Source: Neisseria dentiae
Lineage (GTDB): Bacteria > Pseudomonadota > Gammaproteobacteria > Burkholderiales > Neisseriaceae
NCBI RefSeq assembly: GCF_014055005.1
Contig: NZ_CP059570.1
Span: forward strand, 682,001 to 746,000
DNA: 64,000 nt
Direction: 5' to 3'
Shown: piece by piece, positions 24,055 to 32,990 of the stretch
Numbering within the stretch: position 1 is the first letter of the stretch
How the letters are laid out: each line of letters opens with the position of its first letter
Program-made: the position numbers and the translations under genes
Notes under the pieces: model-generated
What the model saw: only the letters and a program-made list of their open reading frames with translations
The model's database searches: none
What the model was told of the DNA's origin: nothing

Positions 24055-25688
24055 TCGACACCTCTGCCTTTCTGCGGAAACAGGCCGCGCGGAAATTTTT
24101 GGATAAACAGGATAATCACCACCAGCATCACGGCTTTGGCCAATACCGCGCCGAGCCACGGCTCCGTCATTTTGTTCAACACGCCCAGCATCAGGCCGGA
24201 AACCAGCGTGCCCCACAGGTTGCTCACGCCGCCGACCACCACCACCATAAACGAGTCGACGATGTATTGCTGGCCGAGGTTGGGGCCGACGTTGGCCAGT
24301 TGCGACAGCGCCACGCCAGCCACACCGGCGATGCCCGAGCCTAAGCCGAAAGTGAGCATATCCACTTTGCGGTCGCTGATACCCACCGCGCGCGCCATAT
24401 TGCGGTTCATCGACACCGCGCGCACTTCCAAGCCCAAGCGGGTGCGTTTCATCACCGCCCACAGCGCCAAAAAGCAGGCGAGGCAGAAAAAGAAGATATA
24501 GATGCGGTTCCAAGTGATGGAGAGGCCGTTAACGATTTCGAGCGAGCCGCTCATCCAATCGGGCGTTTGCACCATGCGGTTGAGCGGCGAGAAAATGCTG
24601 CGTACCGCCTGTTGCAGAATCAGGCTGATACCGAATGTGGCCAGCAGCGTTTCCAGCGGGCGGCCATACAGATGGCGCACCACCAGCCGCTCGATCAGAA
24701 TCCCCACCAAACCGCTTACCGCAAACGCCACCGGTATGGCCACCAACACCGAAGCGCCGATATGGTTGGGCATCAGCAGCTGCACCACATAGGCGCAGTA
24801 AGCCCCGATCATCATCAATTCGCCGTGCGCCATATTGATCACGCCCATCACGCCGAAGGTAATCGCTAAGCCGATGGCGGTTAACACCAACACCGAGCCG
24901 AGACTCAAACCAAAGCTGAAGGTTTCGGCGCCTTGCAGCAGCGAGAGCTTGGTTTCCACCGAAGCGGCGGCCTGTACGGCCTGCTCTTTGAGCGCGGGCG
25001 TGGGCGCGCGGGCGGCGTATTGCTCCAGCACCGCCAGATTGTCGGGCGAAGCGTGCTGCCGCAGTAGCTCGACGGCATGCACATGGCGGATCAAATCACC
25101 GCTTTCCAAATCGGCGCGGGCGATGTAGCTTTCCATCATGCTGCGCACCGTGGCCGAGGTTTCGTTGGGCAGCGCGCTTTTCACTTTGTCGAGCGCGGGC
25201 GTACCGCTGGTTTGCAGCAGGGTTTTCATGGCCGCTTCGCGGATGTCGGCATCGGGCGAGCGCAGTGCGTTTTCGGCGTTGTAGGTTCTGATCCACAGGC
25301 GCACATCGTTGTCGATAACCACCCGTTTGGCACCGGCCGGACGTGTGCCCGCCGCTTCGGGACGCTCGATGGGGGCGAAACGCTCTTCGCCGCCGTTAAG
25401 CGTTTTTTCGTAAAACGCACCGCCGGCCACATACAGACGGCCTTCGGTTAAGGCTTGCAGAATCTGCGCCTGACGGGAGTGTTGGAAGCGCACCACCTGT
25501 TGCATGGCGGCAAGTTTGCCGTTGAAATCCGCAGCGGCGAGGCGGTTTAAGGCATCGTTGAGATTTTCCGCCTGCACGGGCGCGGCGGCGGTTGCCGGCG
25601 GGGCGGGTTCGGCCATGGCATGGGGCAGCAGCGATGCGCCCAATATGGCGGCTGCCAATAGTTGTTTGATGAAAATCAAAGGCTTCAT
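24051..25688 (-). CDS. urtB: urea ABC transporter permease UrtB
   Basis: 545 residues. A cleavable signal peptide (residues 1-26, ending AMA) and a ~220-residue periplasmic HEAT-like extension precede the LivH-type permease; this long N-terminus is characteristic of UrtB. The membrane part has FGLSLGSVLVLTAIGLAITF, GVINMAHGELMMIGAY and DRKVDMLTFGLGSGIAGVA. ATG 25688 follows AAGGAACCACCCGCC. Confidence 0.94.
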   Translation of the reverse strand: MKPLIFIKQLLAAAILGASLLPHAMAEPAPPATAAAPVQAENLNDALNRLAAADFNGKLAAMQQVVRFQHSRQAQILQALTEGRLYVAGGAFYEKTLNGGEERFAPIERPEAAGTRPAGAKRVVIDNDVRLWIRTYNAENALRSPDADIREAAMKTLLQTSGTPALDKVKSALPNETSATVRSMMESYIARADLESGDLIRHVHAVELLRQHASPDNLAVLEQYAARAPTPALKEQAVQAAASVETKLSLLQGAETFSFGLSLGSVLVLTAIGLAITFGVMGVINMAHGELMMIGAYCAYVVQLLMPNHIGASVLVAIPVAFAVSGLVGILIERLVVRHLYGRPLETLLATFGISLILQQAVRSIFSPLNRMVQTPDWMSGSLEIVNGLSITWNRIYIFFFCLACFLALWAVMKRTRLGLEVRAVSMNRNMARAVGISDRKVDMLTFGLGSGIAGVAGVALSQLANVGPNLGQQYIVDSFMVVVVGGVSNLWGTLVSGLMLGVLNKMTEPWLGAVLAKAVMLVVIILFIQKFPRGLFPQKGRGVE

Positions 25689-25791
25689 GGCGGGTGGTTC
25701 CTTTTTTAAACGGAATGGGTTTTCGGTTGGGCCGTCTGAAAATGCGGCAGGGCGTTCAGACGGCCTGCGCGGGCAAAACGGCGCAGAGTGT

Positions 25792-27120
25792 TTAGCGCGC
25801 GCCCGACAGGCATTTTTTTGCAAGTTTGTCGTAGGCACCGCAGTTGATCGGCGGCGTCCAGTCGGCAATCAGGTTTTTCGATTCGGGCAGCAGCCCCGAC
25901 CACGCCTCGCCGTTCACTTCGGGCGTTTGCGCCACCACGTCGAATTGGTCGTCGGTGTGGATTTCGCCGATTAACACGGGTTTGGCAATCATGTGGTTAG
26001 CCAGCATTTTGGCTTTGCCGCCGGTGAGATTGGGCACTTCCACGCCGATTAAGGCGCGCTGCACCGCTTCGCTGTCGGTGGTGCCGGCTTTTTCCACCGC
26101 TTTCACCCACATATCGAAACCGATTTTGGTGGCTTCCATCGGGTCGTTGGTAACGGCGTTTTTGTCGCCTTTGAAGTCGCGCCAAGATTTGATAAACGCT
26201 GCGTTGGCGGGCGTATCCACGCTTTCGAAATAGTTCCATGCCGCCAAATGGCCGATTAAGGGTTTGGTGTCGATGCCGGTCAGCTCTTGTTCGCCCACCG
26301 AAAACGCCACCACCGGAATAAAGTCGGGCGTGATGCGCTGGTTGGTCAGCTCTTTATAGAAAGGCACGTTGGCATCACCGTTAACGGTGGACACCACCGC
26401 CGTTTTCTTGCCGGTGCTGCCGAATTTTTTCACGTCGGAAACGATAGACTGCCAGTCGGACTGGCCGAACGGCGTGTAGTTGACCATGATGTCGGCTTCA
26501 GCCACGCCTTTCGATTTCAGATAGGCCGCAAGGATTTTGTTGGCCGTGCGCGGATACACATAATCGGTGCCCAAGAGCGCGAAACGCTTCACCCCTTTGG
26601 CCAGCAGGTAATCCACCGCCGGCAAAGCCTGCTGGTTGGGCGTTGCGCCCGTGTAGAAAATGTTTTTGCTGCTTTCCTGCCCCTCCCATTGCACGGGGTA
26701 AAACAGAATGCCGTTTAATTCTTCAAACACCGGCAGCATAGACTTGCGCGAAACCGATGTCCAGCCGCCGAACACCACCGCCACCTTGTCTTGCGCCAGC
26801 AGCTTGCGCGCTTTTTCGGCAAACAGCGGCCAGTTGGAAGCCGGGTCTTCCACCACCGGCACCAGTTTTTTGCCCAGCAGGCCGCCTTTGGCGTTTTGCT
26901 CGGCAACCAGCATCAGCACCGTGTCTTTCAACACCGATTCCGAAATCGCCATCGTGCCGCTCAAAGAGTGCAACACCCCGACCTTAATCGTGCCGCCCGT
27001 GTTTTGCGCAATAGCGGCACCCGAAGCGGCGGCGGGCTGCTCTTTTGCTTGCGGGCCGCAGCCGCCCAGCAGCAGCGCCGAGCAGAGGGAAGACAAAATA
27101 AAGCAGGGGAGTGTTTTCAT
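25792..27120 (-). CDS. urtA: urea ABC transporter substrate-binding protein UrtA
   Basis: 442 residues. Signal peptide with lipobox LLLGGC (Cys ~21), so a lipid-anchored periplasmic urea binder. IKVGVLHSLSGTMAISESVL, VVFGGWTSVSRKSMLP, PVQWEGQESSKNIFYTGA and a Cys-containing C-terminus are UrtA hallmarks. First gene of urtABCDE-ure. ATG 27120 follows CCGGAGAGATTT. Controlled from the promoter/operator at 27262-27320. Confidence 0.96.
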   Translation of the reverse strand: MKTLPCFILSSLCSALLLGGCGPQAKEQPAAASGAAIAQNTGGTIKVGVLHSLSGTMAISESVLKDTVLMLVAEQNAKGGLLGKKLVPVVEDPASNWPLFAEKARKLLAQDKVAVVFGGWTSVSRKSMLPVFEELNGILFYPVQWEGQESSKNIFYTGATPNQQALPAVDYLLAKGVKRFALLGTDYVYPRTANKILAAYLKSKGVAEADIMVNYTPFGQSDWQSIVSDVKKFGSTGKKTAVVSTVNGDANVPFYKELTNQRITPDFIPVVAFSVGEQELTGIDTKPLIGHLAAWNYFESVDTPANAAFIKSWRDFKGDKNAVTNDPMEATKIGFDMWVKAVEKAGTTDSEAVQRALIGVEVPNLTGGKAKMLANHMIAKPVLIGEIHTDDQFDVVAQTPEVNGEAWSGLLPESKNLIADWTPPINCGAYDKLAKKCLSGAR

Positions 27121-27261
27121 AAATCTCTCCGGTTGGGTTTCGGATGCGGCGGTGTTTGACCGCGCTGCGTTTATGTTTTGGAAATAATCCGGCTTTTAAT
27201 ACTTTGAAAAACAATCAAAAAAATCCATACTGCTGAAATTTCTAATGTATTGTTTTGTTAA

Positions 27262-27290
27262 ATTGTAAACAATTAAAAAAATATTGTCAA
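27262..27290 (-). promoter_or_regulatory. sigma70 promoter of the urt-ure locus
   Basis: On the minus strand TTGACA (27285-27290), 17-bp spacer, TACAAT (27262-27267), one mismatch from consensus. Predicted start near 27255, leader ~135 nt to urtA. Confidence 0.75.
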
Positions 27291-27315
27291 CAATTTATTT
27301 CAAAATTGTTGACAA
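27263..27315. promoter_or_regulatory. three phased TTGTNNACAA operator-like sites
   Basis: TTGTAAACAA at 27263-27272, TTGTCAACAA at 27284-27293 and TTGTTGACAA at 27306-27315, centres 21 and 22 bp apart. The first covers the -10 and the second the -35; sites two and three also form an 18+18 bp perfect inverted repeat (27279-27320). The half-site fits GntR/FadR-subfamily operators. Repression of urea uptake is the natural inference; the regulator is not in the window as far as I can tell. Confidence 0.65.
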
Positions 27316-27452
27316 TATTTGGCTGAAAAAAGGGTGAGACAAAACGATTTGGCGCAGAAAGCGGAAATAACGGTTTGAAAAAAAAGAAACTTTAAAAGGA
27401 AACAGGCGTGATGTTTTACGAAATACCAACCGGTGCGGACATGAAAAGATTA

Positions 27453-27483
27453 CAGGCCGTCTGAAAAGTTTTCAGACGGCCTG
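27453..27483 (-). terminator. DUS-pair hairpin upstream of urt promoter
   Basis: CAGGCCGTCTGAAAA-G-complement; it follows the LURP-one-like gene (stop at 27512) on the minus strand and insulates urtA from it. Confidence 0.65.
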
Positions 27484-27511
27484 TTCAGGCGCAGCTTGTT
27501 TCGCGGTAAGT

Positions 27512-28108
27512 TTAACCGTCGCCGCGCTCCAGCAGCATCAGCATCATGGCGGCGTTCAACACCAAAACGTCGTCTTCCGCGCTTGCCGGGCCGGTTTTTT
27601 CCAGGCTGAATTTGCGCTCGAAAAACGATGGCTGTTTGCGCAGCAGAAACACTTCGCGTCCGTCGGGCGCGGTAACGCCGTAGCCGGGGTTGAAGAAGTA
27701 GCCGGTGAGCATGCCGATAACCGGGATTTCGCCGACGATGCCGTCGAGCACGGCCACCCACGGGTTCTTTTCGCGCATGGTGTAAAGCGTTTGGCCTTGT
27801 GCGTCCATGATGGTGAAGCTGGTTTGCCACAGCGATTTCATGCCCGAGCGTTTGATTTGGCCGATAACCTGGTCTTGCGCGTTGCGCACGGTGTAGTTGG
27901 CGTTGAAGTCGATGATGCGGTCGGCTTTGATGGTGTAGAGCCGCTCGCTGCGGCTGCTGTTGCGGAAGATTTCGATGGATTCTTTGATTTTGAAAATCTT
28001 CTGGCGGGTGTAGGCCACTGTTTCGCCTTGCGCGTTCAACACCGAGAAATCGTTGGACGGGGTGAGGATTTTAAAGGTGAAATTCAGGGGGAAATGTAGG
28101 TTTTGCAT
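27512..28108 (-). CDS. LURP-one-related / tubby-C-like family protein
   Basis: 198 residues. Repeated beta-hairpins with the pattern 'xxVxNAQGExV', e.g. FSVLNAQGETVAYTRQKIFK and YTVRNAQDQVIGQIKRSG, then a glycine-rich turn PVIGMLTGYFFNPGYGV, match the LURP-one/scramblase-like tubby fold. Soluble, function unknown in bacteria. Start at MQNLHFPL (28108). Confidence 0.7.
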   Translation of the reverse strand: MQNLHFPLNFTFKILTPSNDFSVLNAQGETVAYTRQKIFKIKESIEIFRNSSRSERLYTIKADRIIDFNANYTVRNAQDQVIGQIKRSGMKSLWQTSFTIMDAQGQTLYTMREKNPWVAVLDGIVGEIPVIGMLTGYFFNPGYGVTAPDGREVFLLRKQPSFFERKFSLEKTGPASAEDDVLVLNAAMMLMLLERGDG

Positions 28109-28217
28109 GGTGTGTCGTGTCGGTTTGCCTTTATCTTTTCAGACGGCGTCAGGCCGTCTGAAAACGCAAGGATATGGTTTATTAAAACGCGGGAGGGAAG
28201 CGTTGTTGTTTGCGGCA

Positions 28218-29198
28218 TCAGTATCCGGCTTTTGCGGCTTTTTCTTCCCGCTCGTCTGCCGCATCGTAGGCTTCCACGATTTTCTGCACCAGCGGGTGGC
28301 GCACCACGTCTTCGCTGGTAAAGGTGTGGAAATACAGGCCCTCGATGCCCGCAAGTTTCTCTTTGGCGTCTTTCAGGCCCGATTTGATGTTGCGCGGCAG
28401 ATCGATCTGGCTCAAGTCGCCGGTGATCACGGCTTTGGCGCCGAAACCGATGCGGGTTAAAAACATTTTCATCTGCTCGGGCGTGGTGTTTTGCGCTTCG
28501 TCGAGAATCACATAGGCGCCGTTGAGCGTGCGCCCGCGCATATAGGCCAGCGGGGCGATTTCGATTAGGCCTTTTTCCAAGAGTTTGGTTACGCGGTCGA
28601 AACCCATCAGATCATAGAGCGCGTCGTAGAGCGGGCGCAGGTAGGGGTCGACTTTCTGCGCCAAATCGCCGGGCAGAAAGCCGAGTTTTTCGCCGGCTTC
28701 CACCGCCGGGCGCACCAAAACGATGCGCTCGATTTGGTGTTTTTCCATCGCATCGACGGCGGCGGCCACGGCCAGATAGGTTTTGCCGGTGCCGGCAGGG
28801 CCTAAGCCGAACACCACATCGTGATTGAGCAGGGCGCGGATATAGCCGTTTTGGCGCGGCGTGCGCCCGCCTATGCTGCCGCGCTTGGTGCGCAGATAGT
28901 ATTGTTGGTCGTGGTGTTTTTCTTGGTGGCCGGCATCGGCGGTTTTGGCTTCGACGGCGGCAAGCTGGATATCGCTGTCTTCCAAATCGCGGCTTTCGGC
29001 GGTGTCTGCCAGCGAGAGCAGCGCGCGGCGGCCGGCATGGGCGAGTTCGCCCAAAAAGGTGAAGTCGGAAAAGCGGCGGCTGATCTGGATATCGAGTGCG
29101 CGGGCAAGGGTGTTCAGGTTGGCATCGAGTGCGCCGCAGAGGCGTTGCAGCACGGCGTTGTCGATGTTTTCGAATTGCAGGTGAACGGTGTGGCTCAT
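28218..29198 (-). CDS. PhoH-like ATPase
   Basis: 326 residues. N-terminal KH-like region (1-110), then P-loop GLGPAGTGKTYLAVAAAVDA, VLVRPAVEAGEKLGFLPGD, Walker B AYVILDEAQNTTPEQMKMF and TGDLSQIDLP, all PhoH/YbeZ hallmarks. Probably RNA-associated; usually next to ybeY, which is absent here. Divergent from cysI. Confidence 0.92.
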   Translation of the reverse strand: MSHTVHLQFENIDNAVLQRLCGALDANLNTLARALDIQISRRFSDFTFLGELAHAGRRALLSLADTAESRDLEDSDIQLAAVEAKTADAGHQEKHHDQQYYLRTKRGSIGGRTPRQNGYIRALLNHDVVFGLGPAGTGKTYLAVAAAVDAMEKHQIERIVLVRPAVEAGEKLGFLPGDLAQKVDPYLRPLYDALYDLMGFDRVTKLLEKGLIEIAPLAYMRGRTLNGAYVILDEAQNTTPEQMKMFLTRIGFGAKAVITGDLSQIDLPRNIKSGLKDAKEKLAGIEGLYFHTFTSEDVVRHPLVQKIVEAYDAADEREEKAAKAGY

Positions 29199-29424
29199 GT
29201 GTGGGGGCGGCTTTCGCGAAAGGGTTTGGAGATGATGGGGTTATAAGGTTTAAACGGTAAAAAATCAAGGCCGCAACCGCACAGCGGGGTAAGTTAGTCC
29301 GCCATATATAACGAAAAACACTTATATTAAAACCAACCATTCTTTCCTTTTTTCAGACGGCGCCGATAAAGTAACGCCGTCAAAGTGCGGCCGAGGCCGT
29401 CTGAAAAAACAACAAGGAACACTT

Positions 29425-31194
29425 ATGAGCACCAACGACCCGCGCGCCAAACTGCCCGATGCGCCTTTAGCCGACAACGAGCGCCTGAAAGACCAAAGCC
29501 ATTATCTCGAAGGCACCATCAAAAGCGACCTTTCAGACGGCCTTACCGGCGGCTTCAACGGCGACAACTTCCAATTAATCCGCTTTCACGGCATGTATGA
29601 ACAAGACGACCGCGACATCCGCGCCGAGCGCGTCGAGCAGAAATTGGAGCCGCTGAAAAACGTGATGTTGCGCTGCCGCCTGCCCGGCGGCATCATCCAG
29701 CCCAAACAATGGCTGGGCATCGACCAATTCGCCAGCGAGCGCACCATGTACGGCTCCATCAGGCTCACCAACCGCCAAACCTTCCAATTTCACGGCGTGT
29801 TGAAAGACGACATCAAACCCATGCACCAATGGCTCAACGAGCTGGGCCTCGATTCCATCGCCACCGCCGGCGACGTGAACCGCAACGTGTTGTGCACCAG
29901 CAATCCCGTGGAAAGCAGCCTGCACCAAGAAGCCTACGAATGGGCGAAAAAAATCAGCGAACACCTGCTGCCCAAAACCCGCGCCTACGCCGAAATCTGG
30001 CTCGACGGCGAAAAACTGCATTCCACCGAAAACTTTGCCGAAGCCACGCCGCTGGCCGACGCCGTGAAAAGCGGCGACGCCACCGAGCCGGTGCTGGGCA
30101 AAAACTACCTGCCGCGCAAATTCAAAACCACGGTGGTGATTCCGCCGCACAACGATGTGGATTTGCACGCCAACGATTTGAACTTCGTGGCCATCGGCGA
30201 AAACGGCAAACTCATCGGCTTTAACGTGCTGGTGGGCGGCGGCCTGTCGATGGAGCACGGCAACACCAAAACCTATCCCAACACCGCCGTCGAATTCGGC
30301 TTCGTGCCGCTCGAAAAAACGCTGGATGCCGCCGCCGCCGTGGTTTCCGTTCAGCGCGACTGGGGCAACCGCAGCGACCGCAAAAACGCCAAAACCCGCT
30401 ATACCATCGAGCGCGTGGGCAAAGATGTGTTTATCGAAGAAGTGGAAAACCGCATGGGCGCGAAATTCGAGCCTATCCGCCCCTACGCCTTCACCTCGCG
30501 CGGCGACCGCATCGGCTGGGTGCAGGGCGAAGACAAAAAATGGCACCTCACGCTGTTTATCGAAAACGGCCGCCTGCTCGATTACCCCGGCCGGCCGCTG
30601 AAAACCGGTATGCGCGAAATCGCCAAAGTGCACAAAGGCGACTTCCGCCTTACCGCCAACCAAAACCTGATTGTGGCGGGCGTATCGTCGCGCGACAAAG
30701 CCAAAATCGAGCAAATCGCCCGCGAACACGGCCTAATCAGCGATGCCGTTACCCCGCAGCGCGAAAACAGCATGGCCTGCGTGTCGCTGCCCACCTGCCC
30801 GCTGGCAATGGCCGAAGCCGAGCGCTTCCTGCCGCAGTTTACCGACAAAATCGACGCGCTGTTTGCCAAACACGGCTTGAGCCAAGAACACATCGTGCTG
30901 CGCATCACCGGCTGCCCCAACGGCTGCGGCCGCGCCATGCTGGCCGAAATCGGCCTGGTGGGCAAAGCGGTGGGCCGCTACAACCTTTACACAGGCGGCA
31001 ACCGCGAAGGCACCCGCATTCCGCGCCTGTTTAAAGAAAACATCACCGAGCCGGAAATCTTGGAAATCATCGACGGCTGGCTGGCCGATTGGGCGGCCAA
31101 CCGCGAAGAAAACGAAGGCTTCGGCGATTTCGCCGTGCGAACCGGCATCGTCAAGCCCGTGCTCGACGCCCCGCGCGATTTCTGGGCGGCGTAA
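29425..31194 (+). CDS. cysI: sulfite reductase hemoprotein beta subunit
   Basis: 589 residues. Reduces sulfite to sulfide at a siroheme-4Fe4S centre with electrons from CysJ. The Fe-S/siroheme Cys lie in SLPTCPLAMAEAERFLP (~452) and ITGCPNGCGRAMLAEIG (~492); the preceding Cys of the first pair is in MACVSLP. Two nitrite/sulfite reductase half-domains (e.g. DINRNVL-type GDVNRNVLCTSNP and GVSSRDKAKI). An AG-DUS is embedded in codons for SDGLTGG. No cysJ nearby. Good ribosome site ACAAGGAACACTT. Confidence 0.95.
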   Translation: MSTNDPRAKLPDAPLADNERLKDQSHYLEGTIKSDLSDGLTGGFNGDNFQLIRFHGMYEQDDRDIRAERVEQKLEPLKNVMLRCRLPGGIIQPKQWLGIDQFASERTMYGSIRLTNRQTFQFHGVLKDDIKPMHQWLNELGLDSIATAGDVNRNVLCTSNPVESSLHQEAYEWAKKISEHLLPKTRAYAEIWLDGEKLHSTENFAEATPLADAVKSGDATEPVLGKNYLPRKFKTTVVIPPHNDVDLHANDLNFVAIGENGKLIGFNVLVGGGLSMEHGNTKTYPNTAVEFGFVPLEKTLDAAAAVVSVQRDWGNRSDRKNAKTRYTIERVGKDVFIEEVENRMGAKFEPIRPYAFTSRGDRIGWVQGEDKKWHLTLFIENGRLLDYPGRPLKTGMREIAKVHKGDFRLTANQNLIVAGVSSRDKAKIEQIAREHGLISDAVTPQRENSMACVSLPTCPLAMAEAERFLPQFTDKIDALFAKHGLSQEHIVLRITGCPNGCGRAMLAEIGLVGKAVGRYNLYTGGNREGTRIPRLFKENITEPEILEIIDGWLADWAANREENEGFGDFAVRTGIVKPVLDAPRDFWAA

Positions 31195-31225
31195 GCGCAG
31201 TTTGGTTTCGCCGCAGCAAAAGCAA

Positions 31226-31266
31226 CAGGCCGTCTGAAAAAGTTTTCAGACGGCCTGATATTTTTG
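31226..31266 (+). terminator. DUS-pair terminator after cysI
   Basis: CAGGCCGTCTGAAAA/TTTTCAGACGGCCTG followed by ATATTTTTGT. Confidence 0.8.
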
Positions 31267-31301
31267 TAAAATCGCGGTTTTCCAATTTTCCGCAATCCGC
31301 C

Positions 31302-32015
31302 ATGACCAACCAGCAACCGCCCCGCGATGCCGAAACGGCAGAGCAACACAAACGCAGCATCCGCAGCTTCGTGCTGCGCCAAGGCCATATGACCGCCGCA
31401 CAGCAGCGCGCCATCGACACCTTGTGGCCGCAGTTCGGCCTCGACTATCAAACCGAACCTGTCGATTTGAACGCCGCGTTCGGCCGCAACAACCCGAAAG
31501 TGCTGGAAATCGGCTTCGGCATGGGTGTGGCAACCGTGGAAATCGCCAAGCGGCTGCCGCAAACCGATTTTCTGGCCATCGACGTGCACGGCCCGGGTGT
31601 CGGCAATATTTTGAAGCTGATCGGAGAAGAAAACGTGGCCAATATCCGCGTGATGCGCCACGATGCGGTGGAAGTGGTGGAAAACATGCTCGCCGACGGC
31701 TCGCTTAACGGTATCCATATTTTCTTTCCCGACCCGTGGCACAAAAAACGCCACAACAAACGCCGCCTGATCCAAACCCCGTTTGTGGCCAAGCTGCTGC
31801 CCAAACTGAAAGCCGGCGGCTATATCCATCTGGCGACCGACTGGGAGGAATACGCCGCGCAGATGCTCGAAGTGTTAAGCGGTTTCGACAGCCTGCAAAA
31901 CACCGCCGCCGCTTACGCGCCCACGCCCGACTACCGCCCCGAAACCAAGTTCGAGGCGCGCGGCAAGCGGCTGGGGCACGGCGTTTGGGATTTGGTGTTC
32001 GTGCGCAAAGATTGA
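31302..32015 (+). CDS. trmB: tRNA (guanosine(46)-N7)-methyltransferase
   Basis: 237 residues, SAM-dependent. EIGFGMGVATVEIAKRLP binds SAM, DFLAIDVHGPGVG follows, and FFPDPWHKKRHNKRRLIQ is the signature catalytic loop of TrmB. Start ATG 31302 (MTNQQPP) comes just after the cysI terminator; longer frames run back into cysI. Confidence 0.97.
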   Translation: MTNQQPPRDAETAEQHKRSIRSFVLRQGHMTAAQQRAIDTLWPQFGLDYQTEPVDLNAAFGRNNPKVLEIGFGMGVATVEIAKRLPQTDFLAIDVHGPGVGNILKLIGEENVANIRVMRHDAVEVVENMLADGSLNGIHIFFPDPWHKKRHNKRRLIQTPFVAKLLPKLKAGGYIHLATDWEEYAAQMLEVLSGFDSLQNTAAAYAPTPDYRPETKFEARGKRLGHGVWDLVFVRKD

Positions 32016-32047
32016 GCGGCAAGCTTGAGATCGTTGCAGAATGTTGT

Positions 32048-32077
32048 GAGGCCGTCTGAAAGTTTTCAGACGGCCTC
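32048..32077 (+). terminator. DUS-pair terminator after trmB
   Basis: GAGGCCGTCTGAAA / TTTCAGACGGCCTC stem followed by AAGTTTATC. Confidence 0.7.
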
Positions 32078-32116
32078 AAGTTTATCGTCAATCAATTTGA
32101 GAAAAAGCACATACGT

Positions 32117-32187
32117 CATACCCGGGCTTGACCCGGGTATCTCATGTTGCTGAAACTCAAGATACTCGGGTCAAGCCCGAGTATGAC
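32117..32187. repeat. CATACCCGGGCTTGACCC hairpin repeat
   Basis: GTCATACCCGGGCTTGACCC arm mirrored at the right end around ATGTTGCTGAAACTCA. Same family as 11394-11476. Confidence 0.75.
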
Positions 32188-32212
32188 GACGGTTGGATAT
32201 TTCAGACGGCCT

Positions 32213-32406
32213 GAGACCTTTGCAAAAATACCTTGAGGCCGTCTGAAATGCTTAGATTCCGTCATTCCCGCGTAGGCGGGAATCCAGCCTTAAAACCATC
32301 AAGTATTTTATTTCAATAACTTATGAAAAAACGACTGGATTCCCGCCTACGCGGGAATGACGGGAAATAAATTTTTGTGATGGCTTTTTAATTTTGCAAG
32401 GGTCTC
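32213..32406. repeat. composite repeat: GAGACCTTTGCAAAA ends enclosing a DUS and a dRS3 pair
   Basis: Begins GAGACCTTTGCAAAAATACC and ends with GCAAGGGTCTC. Inside are an AG-DUS and two dRS3 units, ATTCCCGCGTAGGCGGGAAT at 32264-32283 and its inverse at 32339-32358, enclosing ~55 bp. This is the NIME arrangement described in meningococci. A sibling lies at 42382-42577. It fills most of the 428-bp trmB-nudix gap. Confidence 0.8.
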
Positions 32407-32443
32407 GGCCTGAGACCTTTTTTGCGCCAACCGCAAGGCGCGG

Positions 32444-32977
32444 TTAGCCGTTCAGCAGCCAATACTGCAAGCCCGCCAGCGTTTTGGCGTCGGCAACTTC
32501 GTTGTTTTTCAGGGCGGCTTTGACGGCGTCGCGGCTCATCAGCACGGTTTCGGTGAATTCGTCTTCATCGTTTTTCAGGGTGCTGCCTTCGCGCACGTTT
32601 TCGGCCTGATAGAGATACATCACTTCGTCGCAAAAGCCCGGGGCGGTGTAGAAAGTGTGCAGCAGTTTCACGCTCTCGGCGGTGTAGGGCGTTTCTTCGG
32701 CCAGCTCGCGCAGGGCGCAGACGGCGGGGTCTTCGCCCGCGTCGAGTTTGCCGGCGGGCAGCTCGAGCAGTGCCCGGCCGCAGGCGTAGCGCCACTGGCG
32801 CACCAAAACCACTTCGTCGCTGCCGGTTACGGCCAGCACGCAGGCTGCGCCGGGGTGGCGGATAACCACGCGGGTGCTTTCGTTGCCGTTGGGCAGGCGC
32901 ACGGTGTCGCGGGCGATGTTGATGAATGAGCCTTCGAAAATCGGTTGGGAGCTGATGCGGGTTTCTTTTAAGTCCAT
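32444..32977 (-). CDS. NUDIX hydrolase, ADP-ribose pyrophosphatase type
   Basis: 177 residues. Nudix box GKLDAGEDPAVCALRELAEE (G-x5-E-x7-REUxEE) at ~84-103, preceded by the LVRQWRYACGRALLELPAG of the ADP-ribose pyrophosphatase branch. Hydrolyses ADP-ribose or similar. ATG 32977 after CAAGGAAACACA; 14 bp after the bioA stop, so likely cotranscribed with bioA. Confidence 0.9.
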   Translation of the reverse strand: MDLKETRISSQPIFEGSFINIARDTVRLPNGNESTRVVIRHPGAACVLAVTGSDEVVLVRQWRYACGRALLELPAGKLDAGEDPAVCALRELAEETPYTAESVKLLHTFYTAPGFCDEVMYLYQAENVREGSTLKNDEDEFTETVLMSRDAVKAALKNNEVADAKTLAGLQYWLLNG

Positions 32978-32990
32978 TGTGTTTCCTTGT

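Noticed and set aside
23884..24513. extended N-termini for urtC and urtD reading through the preceding genes
   Set aside because: The ATGA overlaps at 24051-24054 and 22927-22930 give the true starts; the extensions are other-frame readings of urtB and urtC.
29575..30729. 384-residue minus-strand reading frame opposite cysI
   Set aside because: Shadow of cysI; low-complexity Gly/Ala/Val/His/Phe composition, no start signal.
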